A DNA stretch of 64,000 bases from Phycisphaerae bacterium (GTDB taxonomy: Bacteria > Chloroflexota > Anaerolineae > 4572-78 > J111): NCBI GenBank assembly GCA_028285035.1, contig JANQQF010000156.1, positions 62,001 to 126,000 of the forward strand, given 5' to 3'. The number at the start of each line of letters is the position of its first letter. Position 1 is the stretch's first letter. Below are positions 21,887 to 30,922 of this stretch, piece by piece. The position numbers were made by a program, and so were the translations under genes. The notes below the pieces were generated by a model that saw only the letters and a program-made list of their open reading frames with translations, made no database searches and was not told the origin of the DNA.

Positions 21887-22427
21887 TTCGCGAAACGTAA
21901 TCAGCGTCTTTGGCAGCAGTGCCCCTTTACCAGGCTCACTAGATTATCAGATGTCACAAACCGTAGGGCGATTGTTGGCTGAAACGGGTTTTGCCGTTCA
22001 AACGGGCGGCTATGGTGGGGTGATGGCGGCGGTTAGCCAAGGGGCTGCGGAAGCTGGTGGGCACGTTATCGGCATCACCAGCCGACAAATTGAGCAATTT
22101 CGTCCGACGCCTGCCAATCAGTGGGTAAAAGAGGAACGAAAATTGGATACAGCACAGGAACGTCTGTTGTATCTAGTTGCGAATTGTGATGGAGCGATTG
22201 TCATGCCAGGGGGCATCGGGACACTGGCTGAATTGGCTTTGAGCTGGAATTTTGCTCAAGTGGGTGAGATTGCGCCTCGACCCATTGTCGCCATCGGCGA
22301 GTTATGGCAACGTACCTTGGCCACCTTTACGGATGAAGCCTATATTGCCCCAGCCTATCAAATTTTGGTAAAAACGGTGCTTACACCTGAAGAAGCTGTC
22401 CAAATTATCAAGAATACCGTAGGATAA
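21873..22427 (+). CDS. LOG/TIGR00725-family Rossmann protein
   Basis: 184 residues with an N-terminal Rossmann start (VISVFGSSAPLPGS), the glycine-rich GFAVQTGGYGGVMAAVSQGA and the family signature MPGGIGTLAELALSWNF (PGGxGTxxE). Related proteins are cytokinin-type nucleoside 5'-monophosphate phosphoribohydrolases or DNA-processing-like proteins, which split nucleoside monophosphates to base plus ribose phosphate. The start overlaps the HIT gene, suggesting translational coupling and a joint nucleotide-salvage role (inference). Confidence 0.85.
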   Translation: MPLNNSRNVISVFGSSAPLPGSLDYQMSQTVGRLLAETGFAVQTGGYGGVMAAVSQGAAEAGGHVIGITSRQIEQFRPTPANQWVKEERKLDTAQERLLYLVANCDGAIVMPGGIGTLAELALSWNFAQVGEIAPRPIVAIGELWQRTLATFTDEAYIAPAYQILVKTVLTPEEAVQIIKNTVG

Positions 22428-22431
22428 CATT

Positions 22432-23661
22432 ATGTCCATCATCGATTCTGTGAGAGTTCGCCCAACAATGCCTGATGAGCTAGAGGCTGTGGCCCGCGTC
22501 CGAACTATCGGATTTGGCGGGGATAAAGAGCAGGCATTGGCCCGTTTGCTGGAAAATCCGCGCTATGACTCATCCAACATTGTTGTGGCCCAATACGAGC
22601 GAGAGATCATTGGCACGGCAACAATTTTTCCCGTGAAAATGTGGTTGAGTGGGGTACCCATGAAAGTCGGTGCTGTAGCTGGGGTGGCCGTTTTACCCGA
22701 GTATCGGCGACAAGGCATCGCGGCCAAGATGATGGAGTTTTCAATCGTCAGAATGTTTGCTGAAGGGCAAGCAATGTCTGTCCTGTTCCCCTTTTCCTTC
22801 AAATATTACAACAAGCTCGGTTACGGCACTGTTGGTGATGTGCACACCTATCGCATCAAGCCAGACAACCTGACTGTCTATGAAGAGGGACATAACGTCC
22901 GACCCTTTGAATTAGGTGATTTGCCAATGATGCGTGTGCTCTATAAAGGGCAGATGACCTGGAACAATGGTTGGTTTACCCGCACGAATGAGTGGTGGGA
23001 TGACATTATTGGCCGTTGGCCCAAGATTATGGTTTATGAAGAAGATGACTCGATTGGGGGTTACTACTCTTACACAATCAGCAAGTCTGATCGCGGCGAA
23101 CGGGTCATAAAAATTCAGGAGTTCTTTGCCACTGAGGATGCGGCATACCGAGGCTTAATTGGCTATCTTGCCGCGCAAAATGAGGGGGATGTGGTTGAGT
23201 ATTTAGCCCCACCAGATACACCGCTACGCCATATGCTCCGGGAGCCAGCCGCTGAGGGGGGGCAAAATCGAGGTTGGATTTTTAATGACTTGTGCTATGT
23301 CTCGCCTGGCCCAATGGGACGGATCATCAATCTTTCCACAGCCCTAACCACCCGATTTTACACCCGTGGCCTCTCTGGTGAGCGGGTCATTCAGGTCACT
23401 GATCCGGTAATCCCAACGAATGAGGAGCCTCTTTTGTTCCGTATTGTTGATGGTCGGCCAGAAACGCACTCGATTGATCCAGGGGTTGAGCCGCAAATCG
23501 AAACAGATATTGTCACAATGTCCCAAATTTTATGTGGGTATATAACAGCCACTCACGCTCGCCTATTGGGTCGATTTAAAACAGATGAGGATACCTGTTC
23601 TTGGCTTGATCAGGCCATTGCTGATAGCCCGCTCTTTATTCAGGCTGGCGACTGGTTTTAA
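22432..23661 (+). CDS. Eis-like GNAT N-acetyltransferase
   Basis: 409 residues. The N-terminal GNAT domain has the acetyl-CoA motif VAVLPEYRRQGIAAKMM (~residues 85-100) and the Eis-like continuation SVLFPFSFKYYNKLGYGTVGD. A middle GNAT-like half follows. The C-terminal part (VTDPVIPTNEEPLLFRI... MSQILCGYITATHARLLGR) is like the SCP2-type domain of Eis proteins, which acetylate aminoglycosides and other amines. It starts 4 nt after the LOG-like gene and is convergent with the glycosyltransferase gene, overlapping its 3' end by 26 nt. Substrate is not predictable. Confidence 0.85.
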   Translation: MSIIDSVRVRPTMPDELEAVARVRTIGFGGDKEQALARLLENPRYDSSNIVVAQYEREIIGTATIFPVKMWLSGVPMKVGAVAGVAVLPEYRRQGIAAKMMEFSIVRMFAEGQAMSVLFPFSFKYYNKLGYGTVGDVHTYRIKPDNLTVYEEGHNVRPFELGDLPMMRVLYKGQMTWNNGWFTRTNEWWDDIIGRWPKIMVYEEDDSIGGYYSYTISKSDRGERVIKIQEFFATEDAAYRGLIGYLAAQNEGDVVEYLAPPDTPLRHMLREPAAEGGQNRGWIFNDLCYVSPGPMGRIINLSTALTTRFYTRGLSGERVIQVTDPVIPTNEEPLLFRIVDGRPETHSIDPGVEPQIETDIVTMSQILCGYITATHARLLGRFKTDEDTCSWLDQAIADSPLFIQAGDWF

Positions 23662-24790
23662 AGGCCTCCCACTTTTCGGTGACAAATGTACTTAGCTCAT
23701 CGCGGAAACGATTTTCACTAAAGCGTTCGGCATTAGCCCGCATTTGCTTCGAGTCAAAGCTGCGCGTCTCAAAATTCTGGATCGTTGCGACTAGGGCCTC
23801 AACGGTCTGCTCATAAAAAAACAGACCTGTTTCTCCCTCAATCACTGTATCCAACGCCCCGCCTTTGGCAAAGGCAATCACCGGTCGCCCCGCAGCTTGG
23901 GCCTCGACCGGCGCGATGCCAAAATCCTCAAAGCCTGGAAATAAAAAGGCGCGACAACGTCGCATCAAATCCACGACGTCATCCCACGGGAGCCGCCCTT
24001 TGAACTCAACCGTTGGGCCAGCCATCGCCTCTAATTGATCCCGATCTCGACCATCACCCACCACAATCAAACGACGACCTAGCCGACTCAAGGCTTCGAT
24101 GGCTAGATCGATTCGCTTGTAGGGAATTAGGCGTGAGACAATGAGGTAATAATCGTCCGGCTCCTGGCCGGAGGGCAAGGGTTGAAAACGGTCAGTGTTG
24201 ACGGGAGGATAAATGATGACCGAGTCGCGTTGATAATATTTTTTAATGCGATCCTGAATCTCTTTTGAAATCGCGATAAAGTAATCAACACCGCGTGTCC
24301 TGTCTCCCGAATTCGCCCCATTCGTTGGCTGCGCCGCATTAAAGTCCCAACGTTGTAGCTGCTTAATGACGGGATCAATGGCTACCCCCAACAGCGCCCC
24401 AAAGCCCTCCCGCGCTGCATAGCCTTCATAATCCCAAACGTACCGTGTGGGGGCGAGACAGTAGCAGATGTGGAGTTGTTGCGATGTGTGTCGAATGCCG
24501 TGAATAAAGCCGCTTTTGTTAGACAAAATGACATCATATCCTGAGGGATCAATACTGCTGACGGCGGGTGGGTAAAATGGCAGATAGGATTGATGGTGGC
24601 GGTGGATGGCCGGAGCACGATTAAGCCACGTCGCTTGAATCGGCCAGCGGCGGTATTCATCGGGCATCACATCGGGGCCGTAGATCGTGGTAAAAACAGG
24701 TGCACCGGGATACATATCCACCATCGTTTCCAGTACATTTTCCGCCCCGCCCATTTGATTAAGCCAATCATGGGCTAACGCAAGTTTCAT
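23636..24790 (-). CDS. Family 4 glycosyltransferase
   Basis: 384 residues, GT-B fold. The N-terminal start LALAHDWLNQMGGAENVLETM carries the GGAE acceptor-side motif. The donor-side domain has IVSRLIPYKRIDLAIEAL and the retaining-GT signature GFEDFGIAPVEAQAAGRPVI (E-x7-E), followed by GGALDTVIEGETG. Such enzymes transfer sugars from NDP-sugars in polysaccharide or glycolipid synthesis. It probably opens a minus-strand unit of its own; the two downstream minus genes are not here, since their direction runs toward it (24820 and 25441 lie upstream). Confidence 0.92.
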   Translation of the reverse strand: MKLALAHDWLNQMGGAENVLETMVDMYPGAPVFTTIYGPDVMPDEYRRWPIQATWLNRAPAIHRHHQSYLPFYPPAVSSIDPSGYDVILSNKSGFIHGIRHTSQQLHICYCLAPTRYVWDYEGYAAREGFGALLGVAIDPVIKQLQRWDFNAAQPTNGANSGDRTRGVDYFIAISKEIQDRIKKYYQRDSVIIYPPVNTDRFQPLPSGQEPDDYYLIVSRLIPYKRIDLAIEALSRLGRRLIVVGDGRDRDQLEAMAGPTVEFKGRLPWDDVVDLMRRCRAFLFPGFEDFGIAPVEAQAAGRPVIAFAKGGALDTVIEGETGLFFYEQTVEALVATIQNFETRSFDSKQMRANAERFSENRFRDELSTFVTEKWEAFKTSRQPE

Positions 24791-24819
24791 TACTAAATGC
24801 TCATCTTTGTGTTGAGTGC

Positions 24820-25401
24820 CTAATTTACCTGCCGCAAAATTCGATCCACCGCTTGATCCAGCGCCTCCAAACCTTCACGCATCTGGCCTAAGTAGCCGCC
24901 AATTTCACTCTCTTGCAGATCGACAGCAATGGGAACTTCTACATCCAAGGGAACCGTGACTGAAATTGGAATCGACCGATTGATAGGCACAGTTACGGTA
25001 TTGTCAATTGGAATATCAATATTAACTGGGACGACAATCGGCACTTCCAAAGGAACACCTGTGCCAAGTAAATCCAAGCTCACCACCGTATCAATGACAT
25101 CTGAAATCGGTACCGTCATCTGGATCGGCACATTGATGGTTTCATTAAAGGGAATTTCCGTATCAATTGGAAAATCCTGCTGAACGGCGATGTTAAACTC
25201 AAGCTCCGTTTGCTCAAATGACTCTAGATCACTGATGGCTTTATCCAGCGACTCCTGTATCTCTGGGCCAACTTGCCGCACAGTTTGGCGAACCTGAGTT
25301 TGAACTTGAAACAATTGCCAAATCAAATAGCCATTGAGCGCGAGGGAGGCCAAAACCAAGATTGTTAAGATCGTAATTGCCACTTTTGTTGAGGTTGCCA
25401 T
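24820..25401 (-). CDS. Membrane-anchored protein with proline/valine β-repeat region
   Basis: 193 residues, family not recognised. One N-terminal transmembrane helix (ILTILVLASLALNGYLIWQLF, residues ~11-31) is followed by a coiled-coil-like stretch (VRQVGPEIQESLDKAISDLE). Then comes a repeat of hydrophobic triplets around 'PI' (VPIQMTVPIS, VPIVVPVNIDIPID, VTVPINRSIPISVTVPLDV), which looks like a β-helix or β-sandwich of short strands. It faces the outside if the helix is a signal anchor. It starts 39 nt downstream of the zinc-ribbon gene and is probably cotranscribed with it. Confidence 0.7.
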   Translation of the reverse strand: MATSTKVAITILTILVLASLALNGYLIWQLFQVQTQVRQTVRQVGPEIQESLDKAISDLESFEQTELEFNIAVQQDFPIDTEIPFNETINVPIQMTVPISDVIDTVVSLDLLGTGVPLEVPIVVPVNIDIPIDNTVTVPINRSIPISVTVPLDVEVPIAVDLQESEIGGYLGQMREGLEALDQAVDRILRQVN

Positions 25402-25440
25402 AAAGTGCTCCGTTAAAATAGTGTTTGATAAATGGTATCG

Positions 25441-26400
25441 CTAATTCACCTGTCGCCGCTCAGTGCCACACTTGTGACAAAATCGGGCGTCGCCTCGAAA
25501 TTCTGTCCCACATTGATAGCAGAAGCGAGCCAGTTCATTGGCATTGGGTTGCTGTATCTCTCGTACTTCACTGCTCGTCCGCCCAGTAGGCTGCTGTCGG
25601 CTTGACCACCACCAAGAGCCAATGGTGCCAATCAATAACAACGCTCCGACTCCAATGAGTACGTAGCCAATCGTTTCATTGTTACTTAGATTGCTACTAG
25701 CTGCCGATTCGGTCACGGGTTCAAGGGCTGGAGCAGGTAAATTGCTTTGAATTTCTACCAACGAAAGTTCATCGCTACTTCGCTGATAATTTACCGACAA
25801 ATTAAAGGTATCACCCGCAATTAAATTTGAGCGGGGCAAACTATGATAAATCAGGCCATCACGTCCTTCAAACTGATCGGTCAAAGGCGGTTGGCTGGAG
25901 AAACTATTTGTATCTGTTGGTTCTTGTACTTCAAAGGTGGCTTGGCTGACCTGATAGGGTGAAACAAATTCATACAAGACAGTTCGATTTTGTGCTTGTC
26001 GCTCTAAAATCGTGTCATCATAATATTCAAATTGAAAATTTCGAGAGGGTGTCATCAACCGAAGGCTTTGCTGATTGTTAATTTGTACCAAGCTAAAATC
26101 ACTCGTATCAGCTTCAACCAAAACACCCTCCCGTTCATAGGCCACGACAAACAGAGAGTTGACGTAGGTTGGCAAGGGAATAATAACTTCGGCTGGCAAT
26201 GGCGTGTCAGCGGATAGCTGAACGTTGTAAATCACCAAAACACTGGGACGATCATACTCAGGCCAAAGCTCAACAAAAAGGTTATCAATCGTCAATGAGG
26301 ATTGGCTCGTAGTATTTAACGGAAAAAGCCCAGCTAGGCCAAGTATTACAAAAAAACTCATCAGCAGTTTTTTGATCATTCGCTCTGTATTCTTCTCCAT
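25441..26400 (-). CDS. Secreted-domain protein with transmembrane helix and C-terminal zinc ribbon
   Basis: 319 residues. A signal peptide (LLMSFFVILGLAGLFPL) precedes a ~200-residue extracytoplasmic β-rich domain. A TM helix (YVLIGVGALLLIGTIGSWWW, ~245-265) follows, then a cytoplasmic double-Cys zinc ribbon FCYQCGTEF and FCHKCGTERR near the end. Zinc-ribbon tails of this kind occur on many membrane proteins of unknown job. The next minus gene (24820) has its own TM, so the pair may form an envelope complex. No enzymatic motif seen. Confidence 0.72.
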   Translation of the reverse strand: MEKNTERMIKKLLMSFFVILGLAGLFPLNTTSQSSLTIDNLFVELWPEYDRPSVLVIYNVQLSADTPLPAEVIIPLPTYVNSLFVVAYEREGVLVEADTSDFSLVQINNQQSLRLMTPSRNFQFEYYDDTILERQAQNRTVLYEFVSPYQVSQATFEVQEPTDTNSFSSQPPLTDQFEGRDGLIYHSLPRSNLIAGDTFNLSVNYQRSSDELSLVEIQSNLPAPALEPVTESAASSNLSNNETIGYVLIGVGALLLIGTIGSWWWSSRQQPTGRTSSEVREIQQPNANELARFCYQCGTEFRGDARFCHKCGTERRQVN

Positions 26401-26735
26401 CCCTTCAAGGTCAAGCGGTCACGATTATGCGTCAAACTCATCATTTCTCCAACTTAGGCCATCTTGACCGAATTTTATTAGACAGGACTTAGGCAAAGCG
26501 TCGATTGAGCCTGTCGAAATCAATGTTTGCGGGACACAATATCTGGTTTCGACAATCTCAACCCACATTTACCCATATTCTGCCGAAGCCCTGTTAGAAA
26601 AACTTAACAAAGCACCCCGAAAATCCTATTGAAGCAAAGTTAAAAGAGCACTATACTAAACCGTAATGCAGGTAAGCTGTTGAGCCACATAACTTCAACA
26701 GACGTACATTAAAAATCACAATCTGTCTGGGATGG
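26401..26735. other. Intergenic region with one palindromic repeat
   Basis: 335 bp. Words gattgagcctgtcgaaatc (26505-26523) and ggtttcgacaatctcaacc (26547-26565) form an inverted repeat of the common cgacaagctcagc type. Nothing else is recognisable; a promoter for the downstream plus gene is likely but not clear. Confidence 0.6.
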
Positions 26736-26741
26736 GTGACA

Positions 26742-28859
26742 ATGAACCAAAACTATTCGATTAAACAAAATTCATCTTTTAACTCGCAACCCCCAAAGCG
26801 TAAATTTAATGAGGTTCATTTTATCATTGGCGGTTTGATCGGGTTGCAGGTTATTGTTGGCTTTTTAATTATAACGTTGCTCTATCCAGCCCGATTAGCT
26901 ACTTCTGGGAGTGATGCCTCTTTTACGGCTCCCCCAGAGCTTGAAGTGGCTCAAGCCCCGTTGCCAGAACAAGTTGCCCAGGAAATGTTGCCCTCCGATT
27001 TACCTCAAATTGATGATGATGTACCGCAGCCGATTAATTCGCTACAAGACCAAGTGACCTTTATTCGTGCCCAACCCTCCCCGATTGTGATTCGTGGCGT
27101 GGAGATTTCTCAAGGTATTCAAGTATTTGATGAACCAGAAAATCCACGTTGTCATTCTAACCCTGATCATCGTGACCACATATTTTGCAATAATTCGATG
27201 CCGTTAGTGAGTGGACGTCATACAATTTTACGGGTATATCTGGCCTGTAGTGAAGGCTGCCCCACAGATGACGCCTTGGTTACTTTGAATGTGATCAATG
27301 ATGGTGAAATCAAGGATACCGTGACTCGTGAAATTTCAGCCGAAAAGTTGGCTGAAATTAACGGCCTCCCCCTCGAACAGCTACGCTTGAGTTTAGATCG
27401 ATCAGTTGATTTCACATATTTCCCCGCCCCAGATTGGATGAATGGCCAAACAACGTTCGATGTTTCCATCACGGTGAATGATGAAACACCAGCTACATCA
27501 AGCACATCCGTAAACTTTGCAAAACGTAAAGCCCTGCAGGTGGCCTACCTACCGATCGAGTATCAAGGGGTAACCCCACAAGAAATCAGAGATGTTGATT
27601 ATTGGTTGTTACGTTTATATCCCATTCCTGATGTGGAATACTATCGGTTGCCTGTGCCAAATTTAACGTGGGACCGTAACCTATCGAAGGGTGAAATTCT
27701 ACAAGAATTACTGTACGTGTATTGGCTTTACACCCAAAATCACGACCCTACGAGTTGGCCAGATCAGCTTTTTGGCTGGCTTCCCCAAGAATTTTATAAT
27801 GGTGGGGCCTCAGATCCCGCGTGGTGTGCTGATTGTGCAGGCCCTCACTCAAGTCGCGTTGCTTTTGGTGGGGTACGCCCCGAGCAGGACATCGGTGGAC
27901 CGCGCATTTTAGTTCACGAAATCGCTCATAATTTAGGGGCACGACATGCCTGGTCTCCAACCCAGCGTGAAGATGAGGCCTGTTTTAAGGCCGAGGGTGC
28001 CGATATTCAGGTTGACCCCGCTTGGCCCTACGCTGAAACACCCTACATTCAGGAATTTGGGATCGATCTTTATAGCGATCCACCGATTATCTATCCACCA
28101 TCGTCCTACGATATGATGGCCTATTGCACCCGTCCCTGGATTTCACCGCACACCTATCGCACGATCTTTAATAGCGACCTGTTGAAGCCGACACAATCCA
28201 GCCCAGAGTGGGATGCCTTTAACCCAATTGTTGACGGTGATGTCTTACTTATTAGTGGAATAATTTATCCTGACGGGACTGTCTCACGACCAAAAGTTGT
28301 GCAGATGGCTCAAGATGCTGTGACAAAGGGTGGTTTACCCATTAACAATAGAGGAACTGACTACTGTGTTCAGATTATTGGGCACAACGAGGCGCTTTTA
28401 GCCAAACAATGTTTTGATGCGGGTTTTGTTGATGTTGAAACTGGGTTACCAACCGAGGCCAGTCCTTACTTTGTAACAATGGCTAATCTTGATGTTGACC
28501 AAATTGCCAAGATTATGATTACAGAAGATACATCGACCTTAATTTCAATTACCCCCAGTGACTCAGCCCCTGAAGTCACAATGACATACCCTAACCAAGG
28601 TGAAGTTTTATCTGGGCAACAAACTGTTTCCTGGGAAGCGGCTGATGCTGATAATGACACATTACTCTTCGATGTATTATATAGCCCTGATGGTGGAAAA
28701 CAGTGGATTCCCATTGCGGTGCAGATCAAAGAATCTCAGTTAACCTTTGATGCTAGTCATCTTGAAAATAGCGACCAAGCCCTAATCCGTGTGGTGGCTA
28801 ATGACGGTTTTCATATCAGTACAGATGAAGTTGATCAAACATTCATCGTAACGCAATAA
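26742..28859 (+). CDS. Membrane-anchored zincin metalloprotease with Ig-like tail
   Basis: 705 residues. A cytoplasmic start and one TM helix (FIIGGLIGLQVIVGFLIITLLY) precede a large external region. The zinc site is HEIAHNLGARH (HExxHxxGxxH, metzincin type) around residue 390, with an expected Met-turn SYDMMAYC downstream. Numerous Cys residues suggest disulfides. The C-terminal ~90 residues (VTMTYPNQGEVLSGQQTVSWEA ... DALLFDVLYS-like) resemble a fibronectin/Ig-like domain. ATG 26742 is chosen over GTG 26736. It resembles GlyGly-M64-type secreted peptidases. Stand-alone gene. Confidence 0.82.
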   Translation: MNQNYSIKQNSSFNSQPPKRKFNEVHFIIGGLIGLQVIVGFLIITLLYPARLATSGSDASFTAPPELEVAQAPLPEQVAQEMLPSDLPQIDDDVPQPINSLQDQVTFIRAQPSPIVIRGVEISQGIQVFDEPENPRCHSNPDHRDHIFCNNSMPLVSGRHTILRVYLACSEGCPTDDALVTLNVINDGEIKDTVTREISAEKLAEINGLPLEQLRLSLDRSVDFTYFPAPDWMNGQTTFDVSITVNDETPATSSTSVNFAKRKALQVAYLPIEYQGVTPQEIRDVDYWLLRLYPIPDVEYYRLPVPNLTWDRNLSKGEILQELLYVYWLYTQNHDPTSWPDQLFGWLPQEFYNGGASDPAWCADCAGPHSSRVAFGGVRPEQDIGGPRILVHEIAHNLGARHAWSPTQREDEACFKAEGADIQVDPAWPYAETPYIQEFGIDLYSDPPIIYPPSSYDMMAYCTRPWISPHTYRTIFNSDLLKPTQSSPEWDAFNPIVDGDVLLISGIIYPDGTVSRPKVVQMAQDAVTKGGLPINNRGTDYCVQIIGHNEALLAKQCFDAGFVDVETGLPTEASPYFVTMANLDVDQIAKIMITEDTSTLISITPSDSAPEVTMTYPNQGEVLSGQQTVSWEAADADNDTLLFDVLYSPDGGKQWIPIAVQIKESQLTFDASHLENSDQALIRVVANDGFHISTDEVDQTFIVTQ

Positions 28860-28904
28860 ACGTCACACACTAAGCCCAAAAAAGTTACGTGACTTTTTTG
28901 AATT

Positions 28905-28914
28905 ATGGTAGAAT
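28905..28914 (+). promoter_or_regulatory. Extended -10 promoter upstream of glpX
   Basis: TATGGTAGAAT (extended -10, core TAGAAT 28909-28914), about 100 nt before the start codon. A -35 is not convincing. Confidence 0.4.
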
Positions 28915-29015
28915 AGGCGCATCTTTATCGAGGTACAGCTTACGATCTAGTGTTCCGCCAAAATTAAGTTGACGGATCAGATCGTTGTGGCAGAACACTC
29001 AAGGAGCGTAACCAT

Positions 29016-29990
29016 ATGAAAGCGGCGTTATCACCCAATATTGGTCTTGATCTACTACGGGTCACTGAAAAGACTGCCTTAAAAGTGGGTCGGTGGCTCG
29101 GGGTTGGGAATCAAATCGAAGCTCATCGGGTCGCAACAGACGCGATGGCGCAGGCTTTAAACAAGATTGCAATCGATGGCCGGGTTGTTATAGGTGAAGA
29201 AGGTCGATTGGGGGCAGATTCCCCGCTTACAACCCAACAATCGGTTGGTACCGGAAATGGACCAAAAGTTGACGTAATTGTTGATCCTGTAGACGGTACC
29301 CGATCTGTTGTGAAAGGGCATCCTGGGGCAATTTCATTTGTTAGCATTGCTCCCAGCGGCTCCATGTGGTCCCCACCACCATCTGCCTACATGGACAAAA
29401 TTGTCGTCGATTATGAGGCGGCTGATGTTTTACGGCCAGAATGCCTTGATGCGCCAGCAGCTTGGACCCTAGCTTTGGTAGCCCGTGCCAAAGGGAAAGC
29501 AGTGCGCGATTTACAAGTCATCGTTTTGGATCGGCCACGCCACGCTGACCTCATCAACGAAATTCGTGAAGCAGGCGCACGCGTATTGTTGCAGGATGAT
29601 GGAGATACGGCTGGTGCTCTAATTGCCGCCACACCCAATATGGGGGCAGATATGTTGATGGGAATTGGTGGGGTGACCGAAGGGGTAACAGCCGCTTGCG
29701 CAGTTAAAGCCCTCGGCGGTGGTATGTTGGGACGTCTAGCGCCGCAAAGTGAGACTGAGCGCGAGACTGTACAGGCTGCGGGATTGGATCTCGACCATAT
29801 TTTGACTTGTGATGAGTTAGTGACAAGCAACCAGATATTCTTTGCAGCGACCGGGGTTACCAGTGGGCCACTATTATCGGGAGTGCAGTATCGCGGCAGG
29901 CAGGCAAAAACCCACTCCTTATTAATTCGATCTCAAACAGGCACGCGGCGAGTTATACAAACTGACCATATATTAATTGATGGAGTATAG
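29016..29990 (+). CDS. glpX: Class II fructose-1,6-bisphosphatase
   Basis: 324 residues of the GlpX family, which removes the 1-phosphate of fructose-1,6-bisphosphate in gluconeogenesis (some also act on sedoheptulose-1,7-bisphosphate). Signatures: RVVIGEEGRLGAD (metal site), DVIVDPVDGTRSVVKGHPGAIS, and the C-terminal GIGGVTEGVTAACAVKALGG. The full length matches the family. ATG 29016 has AAGGAG 8 nt upstream. It stands before the infC operon with its own promoter. Confidence 0.95.
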   Translation: MKAALSPNIGLDLLRVTEKTALKVGRWLGVGNQIEAHRVATDAMAQALNKIAIDGRVVIGEEGRLGADSPLTTQQSVGTGNGPKVDVIVDPVDGTRSVVKGHPGAISFVSIAPSGSMWSPPPSAYMDKIVVDYEAADVLRPECLDAPAAWTLALVARAKGKAVRDLQVIVLDRPRHADLINEIREAGARVLLQDDGDTAGALIAATPNMGADMLMGIGGVTEGVTAACAVKALGGGMLGRLAPQSETERETVQAAGLDLDHILTCDELVTSNQIFFAATGVTSGPLLSGVQYRGRQAKTHSLLIRSQTGTRRVIQTDHILIDGV

Positions 29991-30027
29991 ATTGAACCTA
30001 CCTATAACCAAAAACTCGCTAATAAAC

Positions 30028-30056
30028 TTGACGAAAACGAACGAACATGGTAGAGT
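30028..30056 (+). promoter_or_regulatory. Promoter of the infC-rpmI-rplT operon
   Basis: TTGACG (30028-30033), 17-nt spacer, TAGAGT (30051-30056). It is followed by a leader hairpin. Confidence 0.6.
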
Positions 30057-30109
30057 CGGTCGTCGAATAAACGGGCACAGTCCCCGAAAATAGTACTGTA
30101 GTCATTAGA

Positions 30110-30138
30110 GACGCTATTCACAGGCGTCCTTCTTTTTG
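30110..30138 (+). terminator. Leader attenuator hairpin before infC
   Basis: Stem GACGC/GCGTC (30110-30114, 30124-30128) followed by CTTCTTTTT. A terminator-like hairpin in this leader fits the known L20- or IF3-type feedback control of infC-rpmI-rplT operons. Confidence 0.6.
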
Positions 30139-30172
30139 ATTACATCCTTAAATAGAACAACGGAGAACAACC

Positions 30173-30685
30173 ATAGCCAAGGACGAACGAAATATTAATG
30201 GACAAATCAGAGCCCCAGAGGTTCGCTTAATCGGAATAAATGGCGATCAATTAGGGGTAATGCCGACCAGTAAAGCTCTAGAAATTGCTCAAGAACACGA
30301 CACAGATTTGGTCGAGGTTGCGCCACAAGCAAAACCTCCTGTCTGCCGTCTGATGGATTACGGCAAGTTTCTGTACGAGGCACAAAAACGAGAGCGAGAT
30401 TCTCGAAAAACCCAAACAAAAGTCGAGATCAAAGAAATTCGTTTGCGTCCAAAAACAGGTGAGCACGACATTAATTACAAGCTTCAGAATGTACGCAAAT
30501 TTTTGAAGCGCGGAGCTAAGGTTAAAGTTCGTATTCGGTTTAGAGGACGTGAGATCACGCACCCAGAAGTTGGTCGAGAGTTAATGGATCGAATAATTGA
30601 AGATTTGGGTGATCTGGCGGTTATTGAAAAAAGGCCTTCTATGGAAGGTAATACCATGTTAATGATCCTTGGGCCAAATCAATAA
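30173..30685 (+). CDS. infC: Translation initiation factor IF-3, AUA start
   Basis: About 171 residues. IF-3 binds the 30S subunit, prevents 50S joining and checks the start codon. The N-domain begins (I)AKDERNINGQIRAPEVRLIG, the linker/C-domain has KPPVCRLMDYGKFLYE, EIRLRPKTGEHDINYK and GRELMDRIIEDL. The family's N-terminal sequence continues upstream of the first ATG (30251, MPTSK). The only codon with a good ribosome site (GGAG, 9 nt before) is ATA at 30173. Non-AUG starts (AUU, AUA, AUC) are an established feature of infC and allow IF-3 to limit its own synthesis. Confidence 0.93.
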   Translation: MAKDERNINGQIRAPEVRLIGINGDQLGVMPTSKALEIAQEHDTDLVEVAPQAKPPVCRLMDYGKFLYEAQKRERDSRKTQTKVEIKEIRLRPKTGEHDINYKLQNVRKFLKRGAKVKVRIRFRGREITHPEVGRELMDRIIEDLGDLAVIEKRPSMEGNTMLMILGPNQ

Positions 30686-30698
30686 GGATATATAAATT

Positions 30699-30917
30699 AT
30701 GCCTAAAATTAAAACACACAAAGCAACATCAAAACGATTTAAATATACTGGTTCAGGCAAATTGATGCGAACCAAAATTGGTAAAAGCCACTTGCGCCGT
30801 AAAAAAAGTAAGCGTGTTAAATACCAGTTTGACGATATGCTTGAAGTGACCCACAAAGGGGATCAAAAGCGTGTCCAAAAATTGATGCCTTATGCCAGTA
30901 AAGGAAAAAATAGGTAG
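30699..30917 (+). CDS. rpmI: 50S ribosomal protein L35
   Basis: 72 residues, highly basic ([20 protein letters not shown] start, [10 protein letters not shown]). Short L35 family protein of the large subunit. It lies 13 nt after infC and 5 nt before rplT in the universal order infC-rpmI-rplT. It continues a little past the usual ~65-residue length with a basic tail (YASKGKNR). Confidence 0.97.
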   Translation: MPKIKTHKATSKRFKYTGSGKLMRTKIGKSHLRRKKSKRVKYQFDDMLEVTHKGDQKRVQKLMPYASKGKNR

Positions 30918-30922
30918 TTATT

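Noticed and set aside
30251..30685. infC beginning at the first ATG
   Set aside because: It would remove the conserved N-terminal segment (NINGQIRAPEVRLIG) of IF-3.
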